A stretch of 64,000 nt of DNA from Caulobacter sp. NIBR2454 (GCF_027474405.1 NZ_CP114871.1:1373001-1437000); one strand, 5' to 3'. Numbered from the stretch's first letter, positions 49,762 to 59,107 are shown. The notes: generated from the sequence alone by a model not told the origin. A program made the numbers and translations.

Positions 49762-50873
49762 CGATCCGCTCCCATGAACTGCGCCAGCAGGTCGGCCACG
49801 GCGCGATTATGCTCCTCCAGCCCGATGGTCAGGCGCAGGCAGTCGGGCAGGCCGTAGCCGGCGACCACGCGCAGGATGTAGCCCTTGGAGCTCAGGAATG
49901 CGTCCGCATCCTTGGCCGTCTTGCCGGGCGTGGTCGGGAAGGTGATCAGGATGAAGTTCGTAGCCGACGGCCCGACCTCCAGCCCGATGCCGCCCAACTG
50001 CTGGGTCAGCCAGTCGCGCCACTGCTCGACGTGCGCGATGGAGCGGGTCTGGAACTCGTCGTCGGCCAAGGCGGCCACGGCGGCTTCCTGGGCGGGGATG
50101 GAGGTGTTGAAGGGCGGACGGATGCGATCCATCGCCTCGATCATCTCCACCGGCCCATAACCCCAGCCGACCCGTAGCGCGGCCAAGCCGTGCAGCTTGG
50201 AAAAGGTGTGGGTCACCACGATGTTGCGGGCCGTGCGCGCCAGCTCGTGGCCGCACTCGAAGTCGGGCGAGCGGGCGAACTCCGAATAGGCCTCGTCCAG
50301 CACCAGCACTACGCTGGCGGGCAGGGCGGCGTGCAGGCGGCGGACTTCCTCGCCGGAAATCCAGGTACCCGTCGGGTTGCCGGGATTGGCCACGAAGACC
50401 ATGCGGGTACGCTCGTCCACCAGCTCCAGCACGGCGTCCACGTCCATGCGGTGGTTCGGTTCGCGCGCCATGCGGGCCTCGGCCTGGGCGGCGCGAATGG
50501 CGATGGGATAGGCGGCGAAGCCGTGTTCGCCCATTACGGCGTTATCACCGGGCTCCAGATAGGTCTGGCAAAGCAGGGTGAACAGCTCGTCCGACCCGTC
50601 GCCGAAGATCAGGCGTTCCGGCTCCAGCCCATACTTGCCAGCGATGGCGGCGCGCAGCCCCTCGGCGCGGCTGTCCGGATAGATGTGCATGCGGTCGGCC
50701 GCGGCGACATACGCCTCGCGCGCCTTGGGGCTGCAGCCGAGCACGTTCTCATTCGACGACAGTTTGACTGGATGGGCGACACCCTCGACCTTGGATTTGC
50801 CCCCCACATAGGCGGCGATGTCCAGGATGCCCTGCTTGGGGATCGGGCGGTCGGCGGCGGTGCGGTCGATCAT
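49758..50873 (-). CDS. hisC: Histidinol-phosphate/aromatic aminotransferase
   Basis: A 371-residue PLP aminotransferase. Features: VKLSSNENVLGCSPKA near the start (typical HisC), NPGNPTGT at 163-170, DEAYSEF at 193-199, and the PLP lysine Lys226 in HTFSKLHGLAALRVGWGYG (in part). It lies between chorismate mutase and the prephenate dehydrogenase, so it likely serves as aromatic aminotransferase as well as in histidine synthesis. The start at 50873 sits 10 nt past the chorismate mutase stop; no strong ribosome binding site is seen. Confidence 0.92.
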   Translation of the reverse strand: MIDRTAADRPIPKQGILDIAAYVGGKSKVEGVAHPVKLSSNENVLGCSPKAREAYVAAADRMHIYPDSRAEGLRAAIAGKYGLEPERLIFGDGSDELFTLLCQTYLEPGDNAVMGEHGFAAYPIAIRAAQAEARMAREPNHRMDVDAVLELVDERTRMVFVANPGNPTGTWISGEEVRRLHAALPASVVLVLDEAYSEFARSPDFECGHELARTARNIVVTHTFSKLHGLAALRVGWGYGPVEMIEAMDRIRPPFNTSIPAQEAAVAALADDEFQTRSIAHVEQWRDWLTQQLGGIGLEVGPSATNFILITFPTTPGKTAKDADAFLSSKGYILRVVAGYGLPDCLRLTIGLEEHNRAVADLLAQFMGADR

Positions 50874-50883
50874 GACCGGGCTT

Positions 50884-51684
50884 CTACACGTCGAAGGACA
50901 GCGGCGCAGCACCGATCACGCCCGTCAGGCTCCCGGGCGCACGCGCCAGGCGCTCATCCTGCGGCTGGTAGAAGCCGGACAGGGCGAACAGCTTCAGGCC
51001 GCCGACGTCGGCGATCATTTCGCCCGCCACGCCGTCCTGCGCCAGCTTGTCGGCAACCGCCTGGCCCGAGCCCGCCGCATCGGTGACCCAGAAGGTCTCG
51101 TCGCCGCCGGTCGGCTCGATATTCACCTCGGCCGCGGCCAGGGCGCCGGTCGGTCCCCAGATAGACAGGCAGGGCAGGGCGGCGAACACCTTCACCTTCG
51201 GCTCGACCAGCAGGCGGCCCCACCAGGGCGTGTCGGAATTGAGCGCCAGCACGGCCACGCCGCCGGGCGTGCGGGCCGCGGCGATGGCGTTCTCGGTCTT
51301 GTCGGTCTGCGCCATGCGCGGCGCGGCGCCGAACCGCAGGCGAGCCAGCTCGACAGCCCGGGCCGGGTCACGGCCGCCAAAGACCGACAGGTGGAAAGGT
51401 CCCTGGCGGGACAGGCTTTCAGCCATGATCTCGCGCCAGATGCGAAGGACCAGAGCGTCGCTGGCGGCGTTGCGAGGCCGAGCGAGAAGATTGCGGACGA
51501 TCTGGGCTTCGCGATCAGGGCGCAGGCCGAAGCGGTCAGCCTCGCCCGCCGCCGCCTTGGCCGCGGCTACAGCGCGCGCCAGACCAGCCCGCTCGTCGAT
51601 CAGCTGGAGCAGTTCGGCGTCGATCGCATCGAGCCGCCATCGGACCTCTTCTAGCGAGGGCGCGTCGCTGGGCGCGTTGTCCAT
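50884..51684 (-). CDS. Chorismate mutase with an extra C-terminal domain
   Basis: Converts chorismate to prephenate. Residues about 12-100 form an AroQ-type helical chorismate mutase: VRWRLDAIDAELLQLIDERAGLARAVAAAK and RPDREAQIVRNLL with the conserved Arg, Lys and Glu positions. The remaining 165 residues (HLSVFGGRDPARAVELARLRFGA... ending IGAAPLSFDV) look like a degenerate periplasmic-binding or prephenate-dehydratase-like fold but lack the TRF motif of a prephenate dehydratase. GGGGA precedes the ATG at 51684. First gene of the operon with hisC and the dehydrogenase. Confidence 0.85.
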   Translation of the reverse strand: MDNAPSDAPSLEEVRWRLDAIDAELLQLIDERAGLARAVAAAKAAAGEADRFGLRPDREAQIVRNLLARPRNAASDALVLRIWREIMAESLSRQGPFHLSVFGGRDPARAVELARLRFGAAPRMAQTDKTENAIAAARTPGGVAVLALNSDTPWWGRLLVEPKVKVFAALPCLSIWGPTGALAAAEVNIEPTGGDETFWVTDAAGSGQAVADKLAQDGVAGEMIADVGGLKLFALSGFYQPQDERLARAPGSLTGVIGAAPLSFDV

Positions 51685-51773
51685 TTCATTCCCCGAAATC
51701 GAGGGGCGGAACATAGTCCTTGCGCGCGCGGGCGCAACTCCACTCTTTCACGCAAGGATATTGCGCGTTCGGC

Positions 51774-52727
51774 TTAGTAGATGCGGGGCGCGCCGCCCAT
51801 GGTCTGGCCCGACAGCCGCGTTTCGCCGTTCTCGAACTTGAAGGTGGAGCCAATCAAGCCGCCGGTGGCGCCCTGGGCGCCCAAGGCGGCGTCGATCCGG
51901 CCGGTCAGGCGGCCATCGGGGCTCACCGACAACTGGCCGGACTGACTGTTGAGGCCGCCGTCCTTGGTGCTGATCTCGGCGCGGCGGACACTCACCTGGC
52001 CGCCGGCGGCGGTCCAGCGCTGAACCGTGTCGCGCCAGCCGTGACCACGCATGGCGCTGAACTTGCTGAAGACCACGTCCACCAGCAGCAGGGCCGGTTC
52101 ATCACGCGCCACGCGGTCAAGCACCTGATCCTCGAACTGCACCCGTGCGCCCTCGACCTTCAGCATGAAGGCGGCCTGATCGTCAGGACCGGGGCGCAGA
52201 TGCATCTCCAGGCGGCTGGCCGACCGAAGCGGGTATTCCTCGGCGCCGGTGCCGGGGGCGAAGCTCAGGCCGACACCCTCGATGGAGATGCGGGGCGGCG
52301 CCCCCTCCGGACCGGCGATGCTGGCGCGCAGGGCCTCGCCCGTGATGGTGACAGGGCCGCCGAGGGGGCGGGTGAGCATGGCGCCTTGCGGCGCGGTTCC
52401 GACCCAATGACGCAAGTTAAAAACCTCGGCTTCACCCTTCAGGACGGGCGCCGACAGGCCCCATCCCGAGGGTTCGGTGATACGCAGGTTGTCGAACTCC
52501 ACGTTCAGCCGGAAGGGATAGCCGCTGATCTTGCGGTTCTGCCAGGCCACGTCATAGCCCACGGCCCGCAGGCGCGCGGTCTCGGCGTCCACCCGGCGCT
52601 CCGTCTCGCCCCGAAGCCAGGCCCAGACGACAGACCAGATCGCCACCGCGACGAGCAGAACGACGTATGGCGCGATCAGCCAGAACCGGCGGGGTTTACG
52701 CGGAGGGATCGGATCGGGCAGGGTCAT
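51774..52727 (-). CDS. DUF2125 membrane-anchored protein
   Basis: A 317-residue protein with one N-terminal helix (FWLIAPYVVLLVAVAIWSVVWAWL in part) and a long beta-rich periplasmic part with AxDAETARLRAVGYDVAW, ISGYPFRLNVEFDNLRI, and repeated strand-turn units. This is the DUF2125 pattern, related to AsmA-like repeat proteins. Function unknown. Divergent from the ChaC gene. Confidence 0.88.
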   Translation of the reverse strand: MTLPDPIPPRKPRRFWLIAPYVVLLVAVAIWSVVWAWLRGETERRVDAETARLRAVGYDVAWQNRKISGYPFRLNVEFDNLRITEPSGWGLSAPVLKGEAEVFNLRHWVGTAPQGAMLTRPLGGPVTITGEALRASIAGPEGAPPRISIEGVGLSFAPGTGAEEYPLRSASRLEMHLRPGPDDQAAFMLKVEGARVQFEDQVLDRVARDEPALLLVDVVFSKFSAMRGHGWRDTVQRWTAAGGQVSVRRAEISTKDGGLNSQSGQLSVSPDGRLTGRIDAALGAQGATGGLIGSTFKFENGETRLSGQTMGGAPRIY

Positions 52728-52758
52728 TTTAAAGGGCGCCGAGCATCGGGAGTTGAAA

Positions 52759-53316
52759 TTGGGCGATGACGAAGCGGCCGCGTCGAGCGGCGACCGCTGG
52801 GTGTTCGGTTATGGATCGCTGATGTGGCGGCCCGGGTTCCAGTATCTAGAACGCAAAACGGCGGTGCTCCATGGGCGTCGACGGGCATTCTGCATCTATT
52901 CGGTACACCACAGGGGCACTTATCAGCGCCCAGGTCTAGTCCTGGGTCTCGCGCCAGGCGGCGCGGTTCGCGGTGTGGCCTATCGCGTGGCCGCGGCCGA
53001 GTGGCCCCAAACCTACGCCTACCTGCGTGAACGCGAGCAACCCACCGAGACCTATGTCGAGGCGTGGCGCGAGGCGCGGATCAATGGCGGCCTGCGCGCG
53101 CCGGTCCTGGTGTTCCTGTCGGATACGGATCACCCGCAGTGGGCGGGGGCGCTTAGCCACCAGCAGCAGGCTGATCTGATCGCCGGCGCCGCGGGTCTTT
53201 CGGGGCGGAACATCGACTATCTGCGCGATCTCGTCGTCCACCTGCGTGAGGAGGGCGTTCGCGACCAGGGTATGGAGAGCCTGCTGGCGATGGTCGAGGC
53301 GCGCGAGCCCGCCTAG
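52759..53316 (+). CDS. ChaC-type gamma-glutamylcyclotransferase
   Basis: Likely degrades glutathione to 5-oxoproline and Cys-Gly. The 185-residue protein has the signature WVFGYGSLMWRPGF near residue 14, RGTYQRPGLVLGLAPGG, and YLREREQPTETYVE with the expected catalytic Glu. The TTG at 52759 was chosen because GGGAG lies at 52748-52752 at good spacing; the TTG at 52753 abuts the ribosome binding site. Its TAG overlaps the stop of the convergent acyltransferase gene. Confidence 0.9.
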   Translation: MGDDEAAASSGDRWVFGYGSLMWRPGFQYLERKTAVLHGRRRAFCIYSVHHRGTYQRPGLVLGLAPGGAVRGVAYRVAAAEWPQTYAYLREREQPTETYVEAWREARINGGLRAPVLVFLSDTDHPQWAGALSHQQQADLIAGAAGLSGRNIDYLRDLVVHLREEGVRDQGMESLLAMVEAREPA

Positions 53317-54026
53317 ACGCCCTCGGCCAACAAGGCGTTGGAGGCCGCGTCGATCCGTGTCGCCATCTCACGCATGAATTCGGCGCGCTTCAGTCCGGCC
53401 GGGATCGGCGGCAGGTACTGGAAGACGATGGTCCCTGGGTAAATCTTCAAGCCTTTGCGCGGCCAGTGAACCCCGGTGTTCAGAGCCAGGAGGCTGCAGG
53501 GCAAGTCGAGTTCGCGATAGAGCGCCGCGACGCCGGGCTTGTACTCGGTAGGCTCGCCGGGGCTGGAGCGCGTGCCCTCGGGGAAGATCACGATCTGCCG
53601 GTCTTCCTTCATCCGGTCGCGGGCGTCGCGCACCAGTTTCTTGAGCGCGGCGGAGTGCCCTTCGCGATCGACGACGATCATGCGGTCCTTGGCGGCGTAC
53701 CAGCCGAAGAACGGAATGACGGTCAGTTCCTTCTTCAGGATGAAGCAGGCGTCCGGCAGGACGGGCAACTGACCGAAGATGTCGAACATGCCCTGGTGTT
53801 TGGCGGCGATCAGGGCTGGGCCGGTCGGCCGATGCTCCACGCCCCGGACCTCGACCCGCACGCCGCAGATCACCTTCAAGAGCCAGGTCACCGCCGCGCC
53901 CCAGACGCGCAGGGCGCGGGCGAGGATCGGGCGCGGCATGAACAGGAACGGGACCATGATGAGGCAGGTCATCACCGACATCAGGTAGAAGGCGGCGATG
54001 AACAGCAGCGAGCGCAGCAAAATCAA
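53313..54026 (-). CDS. plsC: 1-acyl-sn-glycerol-3-phosphate acyltransferase family protein
   Basis: Acylates lysophosphatidic acid or a related lysolipid. The 237-residue protein has an N-terminal membrane segment (LLRSLLFIAAFYLMSVMT in part), the catalytic HX4D box at His77-Asp82 (KHQGMFDIF), and FPEGTRSSPGE near residue 145. Last gene of the ftsE-ftsX-ydcF-plsC run, 11 nt after ydcF. Confidence 0.92.
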   Translation of the reverse strand: MILLRSLLFIAAFYLMSVMTCLIMVPFLFMPRPILARALRVWGAAVTWLLKVICGVRVEVRGVEHRPTGPALIAAKHQGMFDIFGQLPVLPDACFILKKELTVIPFFGWYAAKDRMIVVDREGHSAALKKLVRDARDRMKEDRQIVIFPEGTRSSPGEPTEYKPGVAALYRELDLPCSLLALNTGVHWPRKGLKIYPGTIVFQYLPPIPAGLKRAEFMREMATRIDAASNALLAEGV

Positions 54027-54037
54027 AAGCTTGGTCC

Positions 54038-54640
54038 CTAGCCCTTGCGTTCCTGGTCGGGGCCGAGCTTGAGAAATGCCTCGCGTCCCAGGATAGCCAG
54101 ATACTTACAGTACTCGAAGGCCATGCGCTTGGCTCCGGTCGCGGTCTTCCACCAGCTGCGCGCGTCCATGGCCTCGGTCTTGATGGGATAGGCGTGGAAT
54201 TCGGCCTCCGGCATGGCCGAGCGCAGTTCGATCATGGCTCGGGGCATGTGATAGTCGGCGGTGACCACGATCACGCTTTTGTAGCCCAGGTTGCGAGCCC
54301 ACTCGGCGGTTTCGCGGCCGTTGCCCACCGTATCGGCGGCGGTGAAGCCGAGGTCCACGCAGCAGTCATAGAGGCCCTTGGTGGCGCCGGTGACATCCTG
54401 GATGTCGGCGCGGGTAGCCTCGCGATTGACGCCGCTGACCAGCAGGCGGTCGCCCTTGCCATCTTCCAGCAGGCGCATGCCTTCTTCCAGCCGTGCGTTG
54501 GAGGCGCCGGTCAGGACGACGATGCCCTCGGAGGTGGGGGGAACCTGCGCCGGGGTCGACATGTCGACACGGGCCGCGAAGGTCAGAAGTCCTACGCCCC
54601 AGATCATCAGCGCGATGAGAAAAGCCGCGATGGTTTTCAT
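54038..54640 (-). CDS. YdcF/SanA-family (DUF218) membrane protein
   Basis: A 200-residue protein with an N-terminal helix (FLIALMIWGVGLLTFAARV in part) and a DUF218 domain: IVVLTGASNARLEEGMRLL, LLVSGVNREATRADI, and YKSVIVVTADYHMPRA. YdcF/SanA proteins act at the cell envelope; the precise role is unknown. Spaced 10 nt from ftsX and 11 nt from plsC, so it belongs to the ftsEX operon. Confidence 0.9.
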   Translation of the reverse strand: MKTIAAFLIALMIWGVGLLTFAARVDMSTPAQVPPTSEGIVVLTGASNARLEEGMRLLEDGKGDRLLVSGVNREATRADIQDVTGATKGLYDCCVDLGFTAADTVGNGRETAEWARNLGYKSVIVVTADYHMPRAMIELRSAMPEAEFHAYPIKTEAMDARSWWKTATGAKRMAFEYCKYLAILGREAFLKLGPDQERKG

Positions 54641-54650
54641 AGTTCGACGA

Positions 54651-55547
54651 TCATCCTGCGAGTTCTCCGGTCAACCGGATCGCGACCCCGCGCGCGGCGA
54701 CGGCCGCGGTCAGGGCTGCGATGACGGGGCAGGGCAGGAGCCAGGCCAGGTCGCTCCAGACGAGCGGAAGCACCGGCGCCAGGCCCCCGCCCCCGCCGGC
54801 GAGCCTTAGTCCTGCGCCGATCATGGCCGCCCCTGCCGCGCCGAACAAGCCCGCGACGGCGGCCATGCGCGCGAAACGGGCCTGGAACAGGCGGGCGATG
54901 AACGTGCCCTTGGCGCCAGACAGGTGCAGGACTTCGATGACATCGCGGCGAGCGGCAAGGCCCGCGCGGGTCGCGAAGGCGACCGTCGCGGCGGCGGCGG
55001 CGGCGATCAGCACGAACACGCCGATGGCCGCCCAGCGGATCAGCGCGGCGGAGCGTTCGATGTCCCCGATCCAGCGGCTGTGGTCATCCACGCTGGCGTC
55101 CAGACCTGCTGCTTGCAGCGCGGAGTCCAGCGATTGCGCCGTGGCGGGTTTGGCGGGGTCCAACTCGACGGTGACGAGGCGCGGGACCGGGAGGTCTTCA
55201 AGCAGAGCCTCGCGGCCGATCCAGGGCTCAAGCAGTTCCTCGGCGTCGGCCTTGGCCAGGGCGCGCGCTTCGGTGACGCCGCTCAGGCCGGCCAGTGTCT
55301 CGGCCGCGCGGGCGGCGGCGGCGTCGGGAGATTCCGCGCCCTTGGGGCGCACGACGATGGTGGCCGAGCCGGTCAACTGCCGCGACCAGCCCCGCGCGCC
55401 GCGATCGGCGCTGATGGCGGTCAGGGCGGTCAGGCAGGCCAGCAGGCACAGCACCGCCACCACGAAGGTCAGGGCGAAGTCCCTCTCGTCGCGCTTGGGC
55501 AACAGGGGGCCGGGACGCCAGCGGCGGAGGTCGAAGCTGTCGCTCAC
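54651..55547 (-). CDS. ftsX: Cell division protein FtsX
   Basis: Membrane partner of FtsE in the divisome complex that activates peptidoglycan hydrolases. The 298-residue protein has four predicted helices (near residues 27-47, 170-190, 215-240 and 265-290) and an extracellular loop (about 50-165) typical of FtsX. RRWRPGPLLPKRDERDFALTF is the cytoplasmic start. The ATG overlaps the end of ftsE by 4 nt, so the two are coupled. Sequence of the loop is weakly conserved, as usual in the family. Confidence 0.93.
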   Translation of the reverse strand: MSDSFDLRRWRPGPLLPKRDERDFALTFVVAVLCLLACLTALTAISADRGARGWSRQLTGSATIVVRPKGAESPDAAAARAAETLAGLSGVTEARALAKADAEELLEPWIGREALLEDLPVPRLVTVELDPAKPATAQSLDSALQAAGLDASVDDHSRWIGDIERSAALIRWAAIGVFVLIAAAAAATVAFATRAGLAARRDVIEVLHLSGAKGTFIARLFQARFARMAAVAGLFGAAGAAMIGAGLRLAGGGGGLAPVLPLVWSDLAWLLPCPVIAALTAAVAARGVAIRLTGELAG

Positions 55548-56293
55548 AGCTCATCCCCCCGAACATTCAGCGACGCGCTGGGCGGAGCCAGCAGCCGGCC
55601 GCGTTCCAGCCGCAGGACCGGCCGACGGGCATGCGCCACCAGATCGTCGTCGTGGCTGGCGATCAAGACCGTGGTGCCCATGCGGTTGAGCTCCACGAAT
55701 AGCCGCAGGATGCGCAGGGCCATCTCGTGATCGACATTGCCGGTCGGCTCGTCGGCCAGCAGCAGGTCTGGGCGGTTCACGACGGCGCGGGCGATGCCCA
55801 GGCGCTGCTTCTCGCCGCCGGACAGGGTGGCGGGCAGCGCGTGCATCCGCTGATCCAGCCCGACCCAGGCCAGAAGTTCGGCGATGTCGTTACGATAGGA
55901 GTCCGGTTTGCGGCCCGCGATGCGCAGCGGCAGGGCCACGTTGTCGAACACCGACAGGTGCTCGAGCATGCGAAATTCCTGGAACACCACCCCGATGCGC
56001 CGGCGCATCATCGGCTGGTCGGCGGCGCGGACGGTGGAGACGTCGCGCCCGAACAGCTCCACCCGTCCTCGCGAGGCCCGGTGGGCGAGGTAGATCAGCT
56101 TCAACAGGCTGCTCTTGCCCGCGCCGGAAGGACCGGTGAGGAAATGGAAGGAGCCGGCCGGCAAGGCGAAGCCGATATCCTTCAACGTTTCAGGCGCACG
56201 ACCGTAGCGCATGGCCACGCCTTCAAAACGCACGACGTCCGGCGCCGAGGCGAGACCGGAATACTCAGATTGTACAAACGGTTTTCTGGACAT
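55544..56293 (-). CDS. ftsE: Cell division ATP-binding protein FtsE
   Basis: ABC-type ATPase working with FtsX at the septum. In the 249-residue protein: Walker A GPSGAGKS at 54-61, signature LSGGEKQR at 157-164, Walker B LLLADEP at 177-183, and the switch histidine in IASHDDD. VVFQEFRMLEHLSVFDNVALP is typical of FtsE. Divergent from the zinc-ribbon gene, with a 56-nt spacer. Confidence 0.95.
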   Translation of the reverse strand: MSRKPFVQSEYSGLASAPDVVRFEGVAMRYGRAPETLKDIGFALPAGSFHFLTGPSGAGKSSLLKLIYLAHRASRGRVELFGRDVSTVRAADQPMMRRRIGVVFQEFRMLEHLSVFDNVALPLRIAGRKPDSYRNDIAELLAWVGLDQRMHALPATLSGGEKQRLGIARAVVNRPDLLLADEPTGNVDHEMALRILRLFVELNRMGTTVLIASHDDDLVAHARRPVLRLERGRLLAPPSASLNVRGDEL

Positions 56294-56349
56294 GGAGACC
56301 GAAATCGGCGACCTCGTTGGGACGAGCGGGAGCGTCCGATTCTGCGGCC

Positions 56350-57207
56350 ATGATACTGACCTGCCCCAAGTGCGCCAGCCGCTATTTGGTGCCCGACGAC
56401 AAGGTCGGATCGGATGGCCGTGCTGTTCGCTGCGCCAAGTGCGGGAACAAATGGACGGCCTACAACGAGCAGCCGCTCGATTTGGCCGAGGAGTCGACTC
56501 CGTCGGTCTTCGCCGATGTGCCGCCTGCCAGCGAAGACGACATCGAGGCCGAGCTCAACGAACTGAGCAGCGATCTGTCGGGCGAGGAATTGCCCAAGGC
56601 GTTCCGAGCGCGCGCCGACGGGGAGCGCAAGGTGCGCCACGCGGCGACGGCGGGGATCGTCTGGGCCTCTGTCCTGGGCCTGATGGCCCTGACCCTGGTG
56701 CTCGCGGTGGTGTTCCGCGCCGACGTGGCTCGCGTCTGGCCTCGCACGGCGGGTGTCTATGATCTGATCGGCATGCCGGTGAACAACGTCGGCCTGATCA
56801 TCGAGGGCCTGAAGGCGCAGCCGTCGCTCGAAGGCGGCCATGCCGCCCTGACGGTCACCGGGGTGATCCGCAACATCCGCGCCACGCCGGTCGTGTCGCC
56901 GCCCTTGCAGGTCAGCCTGCTGAATCCCCAGGGCAAGCGTGTTGCTGGCAAGCTGGCCGCCGCCGCCGATCCGACCATTCCCGCGGGAGAGGTTCGCCAC
57001 TTCGCGATCGTGATCCTTGATCCGCCCTCGACCGCCCGGGACCTGGAGATTCGCTTCGACCTGAAGGACGGCGCCGCCAAGGCCGCTCACGCTCCCCTGA
57101 CGCCGGCGGCCAACCCGGACCATGCCAAGACGCCGGCGTTGCGCGGCGCCAAGACCGAGGTTCGGGCTGCGCCTCAGACCCACCCGGAGAAGGGCTCGCA
57201 TGACTGA
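56350..57207 (+). CDS. Zinc-ribbon (MJ0042-type) membrane protein, DUF3426-like
   Basis: A 285-residue protein with an N-terminal zinc ribbon (Cys5, Cys8, Cys28, Cys31; CPKCASRYLVPDDKV, CAKCGNKW), a disordered acidic linker, one membrane helix (IVWASVLGLMALTLVLAVVF in part near residue 105) and a DUF3426-like beta domain. Common in alphaproteobacteria next to ftsE, as here. The ATG at 56350 is taken because the ribbon starts there. Its stop overlaps the next gene by 8 nt. Confidence 0.88.
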   Translation: MILTCPKCASRYLVPDDKVGSDGRAVRCAKCGNKWTAYNEQPLDLAEESTPSVFADVPPASEDDIEAELNELSSDLSGEELPKAFRARADGERKVRHAATAGIVWASVLGLMALTLVLAVVFRADVARVWPRTAGVYDLIGMPVNNVGLIIEGLKAQPSLEGGHAALTVTGVIRNIRATPVVSPPLQVSLLNPQGKRVAGKLAAAADPTIPAGEVRHFAIVILDPPSTARDLEIRFDLKDGAAKAAHAPLTPAANPDHAKTPALRGAKTEVRAAPQTHPEKGSHD

Positions 57208-57724
57208 CCAGCCCATAGAGCTGCTGTCCGAGGCCGAGATCGCCGCGCGCGTGGACATCCTGGCCGAGCAGATCGCACCGCGGGTGGACGAGAACACGGT
57301 GGCGGTTTGCCTGCTGACCGGCGGCATCTGGTTCGCCGCCGACTTGACCCGGGCGCTCGGCCGTCGGGGCAAGTACGTGCGCTTCGACGCCCTGTGGCTG
57401 GCGTCCTACCATGACAGCCAGGAGTCCTCGGGCCGCTGCCAGGTGCGCGCGGATCTTCAGCGCCCCTTGATCGGCCGCAAGGCGCTGGTGCTGGACGACG
57501 TTTTCGACACCGGCCTGTCGCTGTCGGAAGCGGTGCGCCTGGTGCGCGACGCCGGGGCCAGCGAGGTGATCTCAGCCGTCTTCGCCCGCAAGCCGTGGCC
57601 CAAGCCGCGCGCCATCCAGCCCGACTTCGTGGCCTGGGAGGCGCCGGCCCGCTTCCTGGTCGGCTACGGCATGGACAACCAGGGCGTCATGCGCGGCCTG
57701 CCTTACATCGGCGCGCTGGACTAG
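57200..57724 (+). CDS. Hypoxanthine/purine phosphoribosyltransferase family protein
   Basis: A 174-residue PRTase. The PRPP-binding signature VLDDVFDTGLSLSEA (near residue 96), CLLTGGIWFAADL near 33 and YHDSQESSGRCQV near 71 fit the hypoxanthine PRTase group. It would salvage a purine base to its nucleotide. Its ATG lies within the end of the zinc-ribbon gene. Followed by the second family A repeat. Confidence 0.85.
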   Translation: MTDQPIELLSEAEIAARVDILAEQIAPRVDENTVAVCLLTGGIWFAADLTRALGRRGKYVRFDALWLASYHDSQESSGRCQVRADLQRPLIGRKALVLDDVFDTGLSLSEAVRLVRDAGASEVISAVFARKPWPKPRAIQPDFVAWEAPARFLVGYGMDNQGVMRGLPYIGALD

Positions 57725-57725
57725 C

Positions 57726-57830
57726 GCGTCCTTCGAGACGCGGGCTTTAAGCCCGCTCCTCAGGATGACGGATTCAACAGCAAACCACCTTCGTCATGCT
57801 GATGAGCGCGAAGCGCGTCTCGAAGCACGC
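57726..57830. repeat. Palindromic intergenic repeat, family A, copy 2
   Basis: Same architecture as copy 1 at 1046-1145: identical outer arms GCGTCCTTCGAGACG and CGTCTCGAAGCACGC, inner arms around CAGGATGACG/CGTCATGCTG. The small side hairpins differ (CGGGCTTTAAGCCCG here). It lies between the convergent PRTase and lysA genes. Confidence 0.88.
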
Positions 57831-57835
57831 AGGCC

Positions 57836-59107
57836 CTAAACCCACTCCGCCGACATCTCGCGCGCCAGCATTTCGTCATAGGTCGGACGGGCGCGGATCA
57901 CCGCGAACTTGTCGCCGTCCACCAGCACCTCGGGCACCAGGGGGCGGGTGTTGTACTCGCTGGCCATGGTCGAGCCGTAGGCGCCGGCGGACATGAAGGC
58001 CACCAGGTCGCCGCCCGACAGCACAGGCAGAACGCGGTCGCGGGTGAAGGTGTCGCCCGTCTCGCACACTGGGCCGACCACGTCATAGACGCCGGTCTCC
58101 GCTCCGCACGGCTTGACCGGGCGGATGTCGTGATAGGCGTCGTACATGGCCGGACGGATCAGGTCGTTCATGGCCGCATCCAGCACCAGGAAGCGTCGTC
58201 CTTCCGGACGCTCATGGACGTGGATCACCTCGGCCACCAGCACGCCCGCGTTGGCGGCGATGACGCGGCCCGGCTCGAAGGCCAGCTGCACATCCAGGCC
58301 ATCGACCACTCTGGCCACCATGGCGGCGAAGTCGGCGGGCGTCGGGGGCTCGGGCTGGTTGAAATAGGGCACGCCAAGGCCGCCGCCGAGATCGAGGCGC
58401 TCGACCGTCAGTCCCTCGGCCCGCAGGCTTTCGACTAGGCCGCGCATCTTGCGGAAGGCGGCCTCCATGGGAGCGAGATCGGTGATCTGACTGCCGATGT
58501 GGCAGGCCACGCCCACCGGCTGCAGGTGCGCGTGGTTCGAGGCGTTGGCGTAGAGGCGTGCGGCCTCGGCGAAGGAGACGCCGAACTTGTTCTCGGCCTT
58601 GCCGGTGGAGATCTTGGCGTGGCCGCCGGCCGAAACGTCCGGGTTCACGCGGAAGGCGATCTTGGCCTTCACGCCCAGCTCCGCGGCGACTTCCGCGATC
58701 AGCTTCACCTCTGGCTCGGACTCGACGTTGATCTCGGCGACGCCCGTGGTCAGGGCGAAGGCGATCTCGGCGCGGGTCTTGCCGACCCCGGAGAAGACGA
58801 TCTTCTCAGGCGCGACGCCGGCCGCCAGGGCGCGACGGATTTCGCCTTCGGATACCGTATCCGCGCCCGCGCCTTCCGCCGCCAGGACCTTCAGGACCTG
58901 GACGTTGGAGTTGGCCTTGACCGCATAGGCGACCAACGGCTCGCCGATCTGCGGATGGCTGCGCAGGGCGTCGCGGAACACCGTGAAGTGCCGGCGCAGG
59001 GTCGCGGCCGAATAGACATAGACCGGCGTGCCGACGCTGGCGGCGATGCGCGACAGCGGGACGCCCTCGCAATGGAGTTCGCCGTCCCGAAGCTCGAAAT
59101 GGTTCAT
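57836..59107 (-). CDS. lysA: Diaminopimelate decarboxylase
   Basis: Decarboxylates meso-diaminopimelate to lysine. The 423-residue PLP enzyme has the Lys64 site in YAVKANSNVQVLK, the HIGSQITDLAPME loop, LDLGGGLGVPY, and CETGDTFTRDR near the C-terminus with the active-site Cys. Its start overlaps the lipoprotein gene by 4 nt; it is last in argH-lptM-lysA. Confidence 0.96.
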   Translation of the reverse strand: MNHFELRDGELHCEGVPLSRIAASVGTPVYVYSAATLRRHFTVFRDALRSHPQIGEPLVAYAVKANSNVQVLKVLAAEGAGADTVSEGEIRRALAAGVAPEKIVFSGVGKTRAEIAFALTTGVAEINVESEPEVKLIAEVAAELGVKAKIAFRVNPDVSAGGHAKISTGKAENKFGVSFAEAARLYANASNHAHLQPVGVACHIGSQITDLAPMEAAFRKMRGLVESLRAEGLTVERLDLGGGLGVPYFNQPEPPTPADFAAMVARVVDGLDVQLAFEPGRVIAANAGVLVAEVIHVHERPEGRRFLVLDAAMNDLIRPAMYDAYHDIRPVKPCGAETGVYDVVGPVCETGDTFTRDRVLPVLSGGDLVAFMSAGAYGSTMASEYNTRPLVPEVLVDGDKFAVIRARPTYDEMLAREMSAEWV

